Positions 45,983 through 55,300 of a DNA stretch of 64,000 nucleotides are shown piece after piece. The first letter of the stretch is position 1; every line of letters begins with the position of its first letter. The DNA is taken from contig NZ_LS999521.1 in assembly GCF_900520355.1 (NCBI RefSeq), positions 1,922,001 to 1,986,000 on the forward strand, read 5' to 3'. The notes below the pieces were generated by a model, which saw only the letters and a list, made by a program, of their open reading frames with translations, did no database searches and was not told the origin of the DNA. Origin of the DNA: Acinetobacter calcoaceticus. Lineage in GTDB: Bacteria > Pseudomonadota > Gammaproteobacteria > Pseudomonadales > Moraxellaceae. The position numbers and the translations under genes were made by a program.

Positions 45983-46852
45983 TTAAGCGACTAGCTTATC
46001 AATCCAAACTTCTAGTGTTGGTTGTTCGGCTAAATCTTCAAAGCTCACCTGTGCACCGTAAGCTTGCCATTTACCTACCAGTGTCATGAGGCGTACCGAA
46101 TCAAGCCCAAGCATGAGTAAGTCATCATTTAACTGAATGTCTGATGCAGGAATCTGTAGCTGTTCACTCACTGCCAAGACAATACCTTCTTGGGTTAACG
46201 GCGATGCAGCTTGTTCAAGTTCCCAAGCTCGTGTGACTTGTTGGGTCGTCATGACTTGTGCGCATCGTGTACTAGCATATTTCAAAGCCATATCGTGCTC
46301 TTCACGACTAAAGTCAGCAAGTGCATCTCCACATAAAAACGGTTGAATGTTTAGCATAAAGGCTTCTGCTGCGCTCATGAGGCAGCCAATATGAGCATAA
46401 ACACCACAAATAATGAGCTGATCACGATTTGACTCACGCATGAGCTGTTCAAGTGGAGAAAACTTAAATGCGCTATAACGCCATTTTGTTAAAACAGTAT
46501 CATTTTTCTGAGGCGTAATTTCCGGCAAAATTTGGGTGATATTTGGATCATCTTTTAGACCACTTCCCCAGAAATCAGTTAATAACTGGCGATGTTCTGG
46601 CGTCTGGTTACCAGGCTGGGCGGTATAGACCACAGGGATATTAAACTTGCGTGCAGTTTCAATCAGTTCTTTGGTATTTTTAATGAGCTCTGGAATAGGC
46701 GCTTGAGTCTGATCATAAAAATCTAAAAAATATTGCTGCATATCATGAACCAATAAAACAGCGCGGTTGGTATGCAACTGCCAATGTGTTTTATTCGCCG
46801 TAAATTCATGCGCTTGGGGCATGCTGTAACTAGCAATTTTTGGAATACTCAT
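45983..46852 (-). CDS. dhbB: Isochorismatase / aryl carrier protein (DhbB/EntB)
   Basis: The ATG at 46852 is preferred; the apparent codon before it is TTG. The 289-residue protein has an isochorismatase domain (residues about 1-205: LLVHDMQQYFLDFY and CGVYAHIGCLMSA). A C-terminal aryl carrier domain follows, with the phosphopantetheine Ser in LGLDSVRLM (about residue 252). It makes 2,3-dihydro-2,3-dihydroxybenzoate from isochorismate and then carries activated 2,3-DHB to the NRPS. Last gene of the dhbA-C-E-B operon, with a 21-base gap after dhbE. Confidence 0.95.
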   Translation of the reverse strand: MSIPKIASYSMPQAHEFTANKTHWQLHTNRAVLLVHDMQQYFLDFYDQTQAPIPELIKNTKELIETARKFNIPVVYTAQPGNQTPEHRQLLTDFWGSGLKDDPNITQILPEITPQKNDTVLTKWRYSAFKFSPLEQLMRESNRDQLIICGVYAHIGCLMSAAEAFMLNIQPFLCGDALADFSREEHDMALKYASTRCAQVMTTQQVTRAWELEQAASPLTQEGIVLAVSEQLQIPASDIQLNDDLLMLGLDSVRLMTLVGKWQAYGAQVSFEDLAEQPTLEVWIDKLVA

Positions 46853-46873
46853 CAAATTTTTCCTTTTTTACCT

Positions 46874-48538
46874 TTAAGCAAGAACATTGGTTTTAGTTTC
46901 AAGTTGTTGACGCAATCTTTTTTTGTCGATTTTTCCAAAGGCTGTGTATGGGAATTGCTCGATAAATTCCACGCGATCTGGAATTTTGTAGGTCGCAAGT
47001 CCATAGTCTTTAAGGTGTTGGCGTACTGACATCGCAAGACGAATTGGGCTTGGATCATCGCTTTGGGATTGCCATGCAACAAAGGCACAGCTTTTTTCAC
47101 CCATAACCTCATCAGGCATAGCAACCAGTGCCGCTAGGCGAATTTGTGGATGAGTTAATAGAGCTTGTTCAACTTCTTCGGTCGCAATCTTTTCCCCAGC
47201 ACGATTAATTTGTTCTTTAGAACGGCCTTCGACAACAATGCAGCCATCTTCACGAATACGAACTAAATCGCCAGTGCGATAAAAGCCGTCGGGAGTAAAA
47301 GAGCGCTCATTGTGCTCTGGTGCTTGGTAATAACCGCGAATGGTATATGGACCCCGTGTAAGCAAATGCCCCACTTGCCCAGCTTCTACTGGTTGATCGT
47401 TATCAGCTAGCACTAAAATTTCATCATCTTCTGAAATTTTTAAACCTTGGGTATGGATAATTTGCTCTTTGGTCATATCAAAACGGGTGTAGTTCACCAG
47501 CCCTTCAGCCATTCCAAAAACTTGTTGCAGATTGACCTTAAACTCATCAATCAGGCGTGAGGCAACTGCATCAGGTAATCGCGCCCCACCCACTTGTAAG
47601 CAACGCAATGTCGATAAGATTGGGTTTTGATCTTTTGCAGCTTTATCCATCCAAGGTCGAACTAATGCGGGAACAAGGCAGGCATCGGTAACACTATGTT
47701 TTTTTATTAATGGAAATGCCGTATCAGGACTTGGATCGGTTCCTAAAACGACCGCTCCACCTGCATAAAAAATACCTAAAGAACCAGCTGAGCTCATTGA
47801 AAAGTTATGCGCCGCAGGTAAAACCATGAGTAAGCGTGATGACTGGTCCAGACAACAGATTTTTGCGCTCTCACGAACACTGTAGAGGTAGTCGTCATGG
47901 GTACGTGGAATAAGCTTAGGAACCCCAGTACTTCCACCAGAAAGCTGTAAAAAAGCAACTTGATCTGCCGTAGTCGGCGAGATCGCCTCATCCAAAATTT
48001 TTGTTTCTTTTAATAGGTCTTGAATGGCAGCAAAGTTACCAGCATTTCCAAGTACAAATACATGTTGTAAGCAAGAAGCTGTTTGCTGAAGCTTTTCGGC
48101 AAGTTCTCTGTAGTCAAATTTTTGTGCACCAAAATCAGCACAGAAATAAGCTTTTGCTTGAGTCTGTTTGAAAAAACTACTGAGTTCTGCATAGCGATGT
48201 GCAGGTAAAGACATTACTGGTAGTGCACCAAGCCGAATAAGTGCAAAAAATAAAACATAAAACTGATAGTGGTTCGGCATTTGTACAACTGCTTTGTCAC
48301 CCGCATGTAAGCCGTGTTGATATAAATGGCTTGTACAGCAATCGACTAAATAATCAAACTCAGAGTAAGTAACGGCTTTTTCACCATCATAGATTGCAAT
48401 ATTTTTCGGGTACTTTTGAGCACTTTCTCGCAAGAAGTCACTCAAGTTTTGCCCAATCCAATAACCTTTTTTACGGTAAATCTCAGCGAACTCTGCTGGA
48501 TATGGCACAGCACCATCCAAATAAACTTGTGTTGTCAT
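46874..48538 (-). CDS. dhbE: 2,3-dihydroxybenzoate-AMP ligase (DhbE/EntE)
   Basis: This 554-residue adenylating enzyme has the aryl-acid ligase features: LQLSGGSTGVPKLIPRTHDDY (A3, about residues 190-210), the VLPAAHNFSMSSAG substrate region with an Asn-Phe-Ser pocket, the YRTGDLVR motif and EQINRAGEKIATEEVE. It activates 2,3-DHB as the adenylate and loads it on the DhbB carrier domain. It starts in a four-base overlap with dhbC. Confidence 0.96.
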   Translation of the reverse strand: MTTQVYLDGAVPYPAEFAEIYRKKGYWIGQNLSDFLRESAQKYPKNIAIYDGEKAVTYSEFDYLVDCCTSHLYQHGLHAGDKAVVQMPNHYQFYVLFFALIRLGALPVMSLPAHRYAELSSFFKQTQAKAYFCADFGAQKFDYRELAEKLQQTASCLQHVFVLGNAGNFAAIQDLLKETKILDEAISPTTADQVAFLQLSGGSTGVPKLIPRTHDDYLYSVRESAKICCLDQSSRLLMVLPAAHNFSMSSAGSLGIFYAGGAVVLGTDPSPDTAFPLIKKHSVTDACLVPALVRPWMDKAAKDQNPILSTLRCLQVGGARLPDAVASRLIDEFKVNLQQVFGMAEGLVNYTRFDMTKEQIIHTQGLKISEDDEILVLADNDQPVEAGQVGHLLTRGPYTIRGYYQAPEHNERSFTPDGFYRTGDLVRIREDGCIVVEGRSKEQINRAGEKIATEEVEQALLTHPQIRLAALVAMPDEVMGEKSCAFVAWQSQSDDPSPIRLAMSVRQHLKDYGLATYKIPDRVEFIEQFPYTAFGKIDKKRLRQQLETKTNVLA

Positions 48539-49773
48539 GTGTTTGATCCTTGGATTGGCAATTGATTGGGTGAAATGTGGAATCCGTCCAGCACAGTACG
48601 GAATTTTGCGGCAGTTTCAGCATGTTCAGCTTGCGGACGAGAAGCTTCCACAATGCCTGCACCAGCAAATAAACGCGCAATATTTTGATAAATTCGTGCA
48701 CACCGAACGGTTACCGACCATTCACCATTACCTTGTTCATCTGCCCAGCCCATGGTTCCTGCAAAGAGTTCACGATTAAATGGTTCAAGTTGCTGAATTA
48801 AATCTTTGGCTACTGGGCTCGGTTCGCCACAAATTGCAGGCGTTGGATGTAAGCGTTCAATGAGATCAAATACATGGGTGTCGGCTTGTTTTAACTCACC
48901 AGTAATATGTGAAGCCAAGTGCCAAAGACGTTTGGTACGAATGAGGGATGGTTGCTTAGGAACATGTAATTGTTTGCAAAAAGGTGTGAGCTCATCTGCA
49001 ATCATTTCGATCACAAGTGCATGTTCACGTTGATCTTTTTGTGAAGCGAGTAATGCTCTGGCGTTATTTTGGTCTAGGGTTGGATCGTCATCACGAGCCA
49101 ATGTGCCAGCAACCGGTTTACTCCAGATTTTTGTATTTTGCTTTGCAATTAAAAGTTCTGGGCTTGCACCGACAAACCAACCTTCACTTTGAGGATGTCT
49201 CGCAACAGCGTAGTTATAACCTTCAGGATTATGTTTGGCTAAATTGAAAAATAAGTCTGAGACTGGAATATTTTGTTCATATTCAAGTTGTAAAATGCGC
49301 GCTAGAACAGCTTTATCCAGTTTCTTTGCCTGCATTTGCTGAACCAGATATTCAACTTGCTGCTGATAATGTTCACCTAACGGGAAATAATCAACCTTGT
49401 TTAATCTTAAAGAACTAAGATCTATATCAGATTGTGCATAGAGGACCTTCTGACATATTTTTGCATTTTGCATGAGCATTAAATTGACATCTGCTGCCGA
49501 GCAAAACGGCAGTCCGCCCATAATTTTGACGTCTTTATAACCGTCGTTAATTGCTTGCTGTAATTGAATTCGCGCTTCTTGTAGCCAGTCTTTTAAAAGG
49601 CTATTTTTAGCGACCTGAATATCTTGTAATTTCTGATGACTATTGATTGTGTATTCTGGTGTAGTAAAAATAAAACCCGCATCATGTCCGCACTTTAGAA
49701 CCTCTTGAGCAAGTGCAACGTGGCTTTCAGTAAAATTTTCTCGTTGGATAAAATACGGATGTTGTGCCGACAT
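48535..49773 (-). CDS. dhbC: Isochorismate synthase (DhbC/EntC)
   Basis: This 412-residue chorismate-utilising enzyme has AGTLARDDDP (about residue 226), HPTPAICGEP (about 312), EPFNRELFAGTMGWAD (about 335) and FAGAGIVEASRPQAE (about 373), the EntC/DhbC/PchA signatures. It converts chorismate to isochorismate, the entry step of 2,3-DHB synthesis. The ribosome site TAAGGAG is strong. The 44 bases before it, after dhbA, hold no terminator, so the genes form one operon. Confidence 0.95.
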   Translation of the reverse strand: MSAQHPYFIQRENFTESHVALAQEVLKCGHDAGFIFTTPEYTINSHQKLQDIQVAKNSLLKDWLQEARIQLQQAINDGYKDVKIMGGLPFCSAADVNLMLMQNAKICQKVLYAQSDIDLSSLRLNKVDYFPLGEHYQQQVEYLVQQMQAKKLDKAVLARILQLEYEQNIPVSDLFFNLAKHNPEGYNYAVARHPQSEGWFVGASPELLIAKQNTKIWSKPVAGTLARDDDPTLDQNNARALLASQKDQREHALVIEMIADELTPFCKQLHVPKQPSLIRTKRLWHLASHITGELKQADTHVFDLIERLHPTPAICGEPSPVAKDLIQQLEPFNRELFAGTMGWADEQGNGEWSVTVRCARIYQNIARLFAGAGIVEASRPQAEHAETAAKFRTVLDGFHISPNQLPIQGSNT

Positions 49774-49817
49774 CTCGTGACTCCTTATACCGTTATTTTG
49801 TTGTAATGAATGAGTGT

Positions 49818-50588
49818 TTAAACGCCTAAAGTGGCTCCCCCATCAACCACAATTTCTTGCATGGTAATTTGTGCTGCCTGATCGGAAAGTAAAAAGCTGA
49901 CTGTATTTGCAATGTCTTCAGGCTGGGCTAATTTTCTTAAAGGAATGCCTGTGCGGTATTGGCTTAAATCGCCATCAATTACCGCTGGTGGCGGTGTATT
50001 GTCCGTCCACAACTGCTGTTGCATTTGGGTTAAAGTTGAGCCCGGTGAAACAATGTTGAGTCGTACCTGATGAGGTGCGATTTCAAGTGCAAGATTACGG
50101 CAGTAATGGCTCAGCGCGGCTTTACTTGTAGCGTACATGCCCAGTTGTATCCGTGGCATACGTGAACTATTTGAACTAATCGTGACAATACTTCCCTGTT
50201 TTTTTTCACAAAAATGTTTGGCAAGTTGCTGACTAATCGCAATAGGTGCCATGACATTTACCGCAAAAAGTGTTTCCCAATCTTCTGTTTTTGCTTCAAG
50301 CATAGAACGTATAATCAAGACACCTGCTGCGTTCACTAAACCTGTAATGTTGTGCTTTTCTAAAAGATCGGCAATAAGCTTTTGAGTAGCTTGTTGCTGT
50401 GTAATGTCCTGTGAAATGCCTTGCCAACGTAAACATTCATCTGATGTCAGATTTTTGCTGATTTCCCATTGTTCTGGGTTTTCCTGCCGGTCAATACCGA
50501 TCACTTGATACCCTTGTTGCAATAATTGCTTTGCAATAGCAGCTCCGATACCTCTTGCAGCGCCTGTGACTACGATGGTAGAGCTCAT
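49818..50588 (-). CDS. dhbA: 2,3-dihydro-2,3-dihydroxybenzoate dehydrogenase (DhbA/EntA)
   Basis: The ATG at 50588 (MSSTIVVTG) follows GGGAG; the longer frame to 50657 would run through a Fur box and is rejected. The 256-residue SDR has TGAARGIG (residues 8-15), NAAG-type VNAAGVL, the Ser in TISSNSS and the catalytic YATSK. It oxidises dihydro-DHB to 2,3-DHB with NAD. First gene of the operon, downstream of Fur boxes. Confidence 0.94.
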   Translation of the reverse strand: MSSTIVVTGAARGIGAAIAKQLLQQGYQVIGIDRQENPEQWEISKNLTSDECLRWQGISQDITQQQATQKLIADLLEKHNITGLVNAAGVLIIRSMLEAKTEDWETLFAVNVMAPIAISQQLAKHFCEKKQGSIVTISSNSSRMPRIQLGMYATSKAALSHYCRNLALEIAPHQVRLNIVSPGSTLTQMQQQLWTDNTPPPAVIDGDLSQYRTGIPLRKLAQPEDIANTVSFLLSDQAAQITMQEIVVDGGATLGV

Positions 50589-50636
50589 GTTTAACTCCCG
50601 TCTGATTTGTTCACTAAATTGCACAATATAATTGCA

Positions 50637-50655
50637 AATAATTATCATTATTATC
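50637..50655. promoter_or_regulatory. Fur box before dhbACEB
   Basis: AATAATTATCATTATTATC matches the Fur consensus on the minus strand, 48 bases upstream of the dhbA ATG. Confidence 0.75.
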
Positions 50656-50774
50656 AAGGGCGATAAATATCAAACATCAGATTACAATCTAAATTAAGTT
50701 ATTTATTAACCATAATTTCAAAGTAAGCTATTGTTTTTAATTAATATTAATAAAAATCATCTTTTTTTATTGAT

Positions 50775-50818
50775 TATAATGATAATTGTTTTCATTTACT
50801 AATGAGAATCATTCTGAT
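50775..50818. promoter_or_regulatory. Two Fur-box-like sequences before the esterase-NRPS operon
   Basis: TATAATGATAATTGTTTTC (50775-50793) and TAATGAGAATCATTCTGAT (50800-50818) each resemble the Fur consensus. They lie 26-70 bases ahead of the esterase ATG. With the box on the dhbA side they make the whole divergent region iron-responsive. Confidence 0.75.
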
Positions 50819-50843
50819 AATTTGACCGCGCTTTCTTGTCGAT

Positions 50844-52058
50844 ATGGATTCAATCATGAAGCCATTTTCTATGCCCTTACACCCCTTGTTTCAACAATCA
50901 AATGTTGGATGTGAAACTTGGTGGAATACCGTTAAAAAATTAGGTAATCCCCTTGTTAGTGTGCAAACAAAAAATAAAACTTCTTGCACTTTTGTTTGGC
51001 GCAAACCCCAGCACGAAGAGTGTTGCTTCGTTTATATCGATGTCTATTCACAAAGCCCATCTATCTATCAAAAGTGGAATCGTTTTAGCCATATAGCTGG
51101 GACAGATGTGTACTTTTTTGAAATAGAGCTCCCTGTGGCGTGGAACGGTAGTTATGTTGTAGTTACAGCTAGTGAGGAAGCACCACAAACAAATTGTGCG
51201 GCAACGCGACGATCATGGTGGCAAACCCAGCTTAAACAAAATGCTCAGATTGACTCATTAAGTCATCAGCAGTTTTATAGCGGACACTTGGCTCGTTACA
51301 TTAATCAAGTTCAACTCGAAAAGACAAAACAATTACTCGCCACTCCTTGCTCTATTACAAAGACTTTTCAGTGGTCAAGTGTGTTATGTGAACAAGACTA
51401 TTTAGTTGATATTTTTATTAGCGGTCAGGTAGTTCCAAAGCCATTACCACTCGTTATTTTTCTTGATGGGCAAGTCTGGAGTCGAGAGCTTTCAATTCTT
51501 TCCGAAATTCGAGATTTAACCAATTTAAAAAAACTCCGTCCAGCTGCATACGTATTTATCGATAGTTTAAACAGCCAACAACGTATAAAAGATTATGGTT
51601 GCCATGATGGATTTAGTCTGGCGCTTGTAAATGAATTATTAGAAATTCTTTTAGAACAATATTCATTTATTTCAACAATAAACATCACTTTATGCGGTCA
51701 AAGTTTAGGTGGTTTATGTGCTTTGCATAGTGCATTACTTTTCCCAAAAGTTTTTACATCGCTAGTTTTGCAGTCTGGCTCTTATTGGTGGTCAGATTTT
51801 TCTAACAGCGCTTTGGGACGAAACCATGCAGGTAACCTTTTAGAACTACTCAATTTATCTCATCCATTACCAAAAACAACTCAAATTTATATCAGTGCAG
51901 GCACGTATGAAACCGATATGCGGGACGATGCCCACCAGCTTTATCAACAATTGCAATCATTCAATCAAGTGAGTTTTCAAACTTTTTCAGGCGGCCACGA
52001 TGCGGTGAACTGGCGTGCAGACTTGCTTAAGGCATTGCAAAAAATTCTTTCACTATAA
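50844..52058 (+). CDS. Fes-like enterochelin esterase
   Basis: This 404-residue cytosolic protein has the Fes N-terminal domain (about residues 1-175) and an alpha/beta hydrolase domain. The nucleophile is in CGQSLGGLCAL (about 290-300), with a final His in SGGHDAVNW (about 378). It hydrolyses the ester bonds of an oligo-serine or oligo-threonine catecholate scaffold after uptake, releasing iron. This fits an ester-linked siderophore made by the downstream NRPS. The ATG at 50856 is a possible alternative start. First gene of the esterase-MbtH-NRPS-MFS operon. Confidence 0.9.
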   Translation: MDSIMKPFSMPLHPLFQQSNVGCETWWNTVKKLGNPLVSVQTKNKTSCTFVWRKPQHEECCFVYIDVYSQSPSIYQKWNRFSHIAGTDVYFFEIELPVAWNGSYVVVTASEEAPQTNCAATRRSWWQTQLKQNAQIDSLSHQQFYSGHLARYINQVQLEKTKQLLATPCSITKTFQWSSVLCEQDYLVDIFISGQVVPKPLPLVIFLDGQVWSRELSILSEIRDLTNLKKLRPAAYVFIDSLNSQQRIKDYGCHDGFSLALVNELLEILLEQYSFISTINITLCGQSLGGLCALHSALLFPKVFTSLVLQSGSYWWSDFSNSALGRNHAGNLLELLNLSHPLPKTTQIYISAGTYETDMRDDAHQLYQQLQSFNQVSFQTFSGGHDAVNWRADLLKALQKILSL

Positions 52059-52087
52059 CCATTTGTTTCATCAAGGATAACAATATC

Positions 52088-52303
52088 ATGAGCAACTTAC
52101 AGGAAAACTATATTAATCCTTTCGATAATGAAAGTTTGTCTTTTCAGGTTTTAAAAAATCAGCAAGGTGAATTCAGTTTATGGCCAGCCCAACATCAGGT
52201 GCCATCAGGTTGGGACGTTCAACATGGTCCAGATACACGGGCTTCGTGTATTGCGTATGTAGAAAAGCATTGGGTTGCGATTAACCCCTTTCAGCAAGCG
52301 TAA
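52088..52303 (+). CDS. MbtH-like protein
   Basis: This 71-residue protein has NPFDNE (residues 10-15), FSLWPAQ and VPSGWDV, the conserved MbtH-family blocks. It binds the NRPS adenylation domains and helps them fold and react. It lies between the esterase gene and the NRPS gene, as ybdZ does in the E. coli enterobactin cluster. Confidence 0.96.
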   Translation: MSNLQENYINPFDNESLSFQVLKNQQGEFSLWPAQHQVPSGWDVQHGPDTRASCIAYVEKHWVAINPFQQA

Positions 52304-52315
52304 AGGAGTATTGTC

Positions 52316-55300
52316 ATGAATCAGGCATTAAATAATGAATTTACTTCCGATATTTCACAACCAGCTCGTTTTGAATTGGCATCTACTCAACTCGGTATTT
52401 TTCTTGCCGATCATTTAAGTTTTATTGAAGACTTATATACGATTGCACACTGCTTAGAATTACCAAAATCTATTGATATTTCAGTGTTTAAGCAAGCAAT
52501 TCAAATGGGTTTAAATGAAGCTGACACTGTGATTGCTTCATATTCATCGGATCCGGCACAGCCCTTTATTGAACTTAATAAGCAAATGCAGATTCGAATC
52601 GAAGAATTTGATTTTTGCCATTTAACCCCTCAAAAAGCTCAGCAACGGTTATGGGATTGGATGCCATCTGACCGCCAATGCGCTAAATCACTTAAAGCTG
52701 GTGAATCTCAACTGTTCCGTCAGGTGTTATTTACTACACACGACAAAGTGTATTGGTATCAACGTTATCATCACATCATGCTTGATGGTTTTAGCATGAT
52801 TAACCTCACAAAACGAATTGTTGAGTTATATCAACAATTACAAGCTGGAAAAGACCTTAGTTCTTCACCTTTTATTGATATTAATGATGTCATCTTAGAG
52901 CGTCAGGCTTATGAAAATAGCCATCAATTTAAAATAGACCAAGCTTTTTGGAAGGCTTACTGTGAAGACTTGCCTAGTCCTATTAGTTTAAGTACACACC
53001 ACTTAGCCTCGAAAACAACAGCCCAATTTGTTAAGCACCAGCTGCGTTTTTCTACAGGAATTTTAGAGCAAATTCAGGCTTTAGCAGCACAATTAAAATT
53101 AGCTTTGAATGACATGATGATGTCATTGTCATTACATTATATTTACAAAATGACAGATAAAGCCGAGTTGGTTAACGGTATTCCATTTATGCGCCGTTTA
53201 GGCTCAAAAGCAATTCGCTCAACATTACCGACCGTAAATGTATTGCCTGTGAAGTTTAATGTGGCTGAAAAAGACAGTTGGGTGAGCTTGGCTCAACATG
53301 TTCAAAAACAATTACGACAAATTCGTCCGCATCAGAAATATGATGCTGAACAAATTTTAAGAGATTTAAATAGTATCAATATCCATGAACGAATGTATGG
53401 TCCTATTTTAAATTATAAAGCTTTTGATCAAGACTTGGTGTTAGATGGTGAAAAGGTCAAAACCCATCATATCTCAACAGGACCCATTGATGATTTTGAG
53501 TTTTCTTTTATCGTTCAAGATCATGAACTCATTATCGAATTACGTGCGGATGCGCAGCGTTATACTCAAGATGAGTTACTCATGCATGGTCAGCGTATAA
53601 CGCTGCTATTAGAGCAGACTTTATTACAACCAGAGCATCCATGTAGCAATTTTAATATTACGACGCCACAAGAACTTAGTGCGCTCACAAAAAGCGGTAT
53701 AGGCCCTCGCGTTAACCATCCTGAACAATATAATAATGTTCTAGATCTCTTCTATGAACAAGTTCAAAAGTATCCGGAACGTATTGCAATTATTAGTGGT
53801 GAACGTCCGAATCTACAACAACTTAGTTTTTCTGAACTTGCAATTCGGGTGAACCAACTTACCCGTTTTTTACAGGAAAATGGCGCAAAAAAACATACGG
53901 TTATTGCGGGTGCTATTCCACGTTCTATCGATTCAGTTGTTGTGATGCTATCGGTATTAAATTCGGGTGCAAGCTTCTTACCACTCGATTTAGATTACCC
54001 AATCGATCGTATGCAAATGATGTGTGAAGATGCCAATCCATTGTTTGTGCTTACAACACAGGCGCTGTCAACCCAATTACCTCAAAATATTCAGCAAGTA
54101 CATCTTGACCATATTGATGTTCAAAAGCAGATTCAACAACAAGAAACAAGTGATATTCCTACCCAGAGTCGTAATTTCGATTTTCAGGATGTGGCTTATG
54201 TGATTTTTACATCAGGCAGTACCGGGCGTCCAAAAGGTGTTATGAACACACATGGTTCGCTACTCAACCTGATTTTATCGCATAAACCTACAATTTATTG
54301 GCCTGTACTTAATGCTGTAGAGCAGCGTTTTCCTGATCGTCCATTACGCGCAGCACATACACACTCTTTCTCATTTGACTCTTCTTGGTTGCAAGTTTTC
54401 TGGATGTTATGGGGACAAGAGCTACATATTTTTGATGAAAACATGCGCCGTGATGCATTTGGCTTAGTTCAGGAAATTCAGCAACGACAAATCGATACAC
54501 TCGATTTACCGCCGTCTTTTTGCGCCCAAATGATTACCAATGGCTTATTTGCAGATGGTAAGCATCACCCAAGCCTGATTTTAATTGGTGGTGAAGCTGC
54601 GCCTTTAGCTTTATGGCAACAGCTTAATGCTCAGCCAGAGCTTTTTGCACATAACTTATATGGCCCAACAGAGTATACGGTTGATACTTTCCGTGCAGAA
54701 TTAAAGCACACATCACGTCCAGTCATTGGTAACCCAATTGGTAATACTCAAGCATATGTACTTGATCGACATTTACAGCGATGTGCCACTGGCGTGATTG
54801 GTGAGCTTTATATTTCTGGCTTTGGTATTGCTAATGGTTATTTAGGTCGTGCTGACTTGAGTGCTGCTCGTTTTGTTGCCAATCCATTTGAATATGGGCA
54901 ACGCATGTACCGTACGGGTGATTTGGTGCGTTGGAATACGGCTGGCAAGCTTGAGTTTATGGGACGCTGCGATGACCAAATTAAAATTCGCGGTTATCGG
55001 GTTGAAATTGGTGAAGTTGAAAATGCGCTTTCCGTTTTACCAAATATTGAAAGTGTTGTCGTCATTGCAGAGCCAATTAATAACAGCCATCGTTTGCTCG
55101 GTTATTGTGTGGTCAAAGACGTTGAACTTGATGAAAAAATAAGTGAGCAATTAAGTCAGCAGTATTTAAGTCAGTTACGTCAAAATTTACCTGAATATAT
55201 GGTGCCTTCAGCCCTCACAGTCATGGCTGAATTTCCCCGAAATGTAAGTGGTAAGGTTGATAAAAAAGCCCTACCGCGTCCGAAGGTTCGCAGTCATAGT

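Noticed and set aside
50589..50657. N-terminal extension of dhbA to 50657
   Set aside because: The extension covers a Fur box and is an unlikely protein sequence. The ATG at 50588 has a good ribosome site and a normal SDR beginning.
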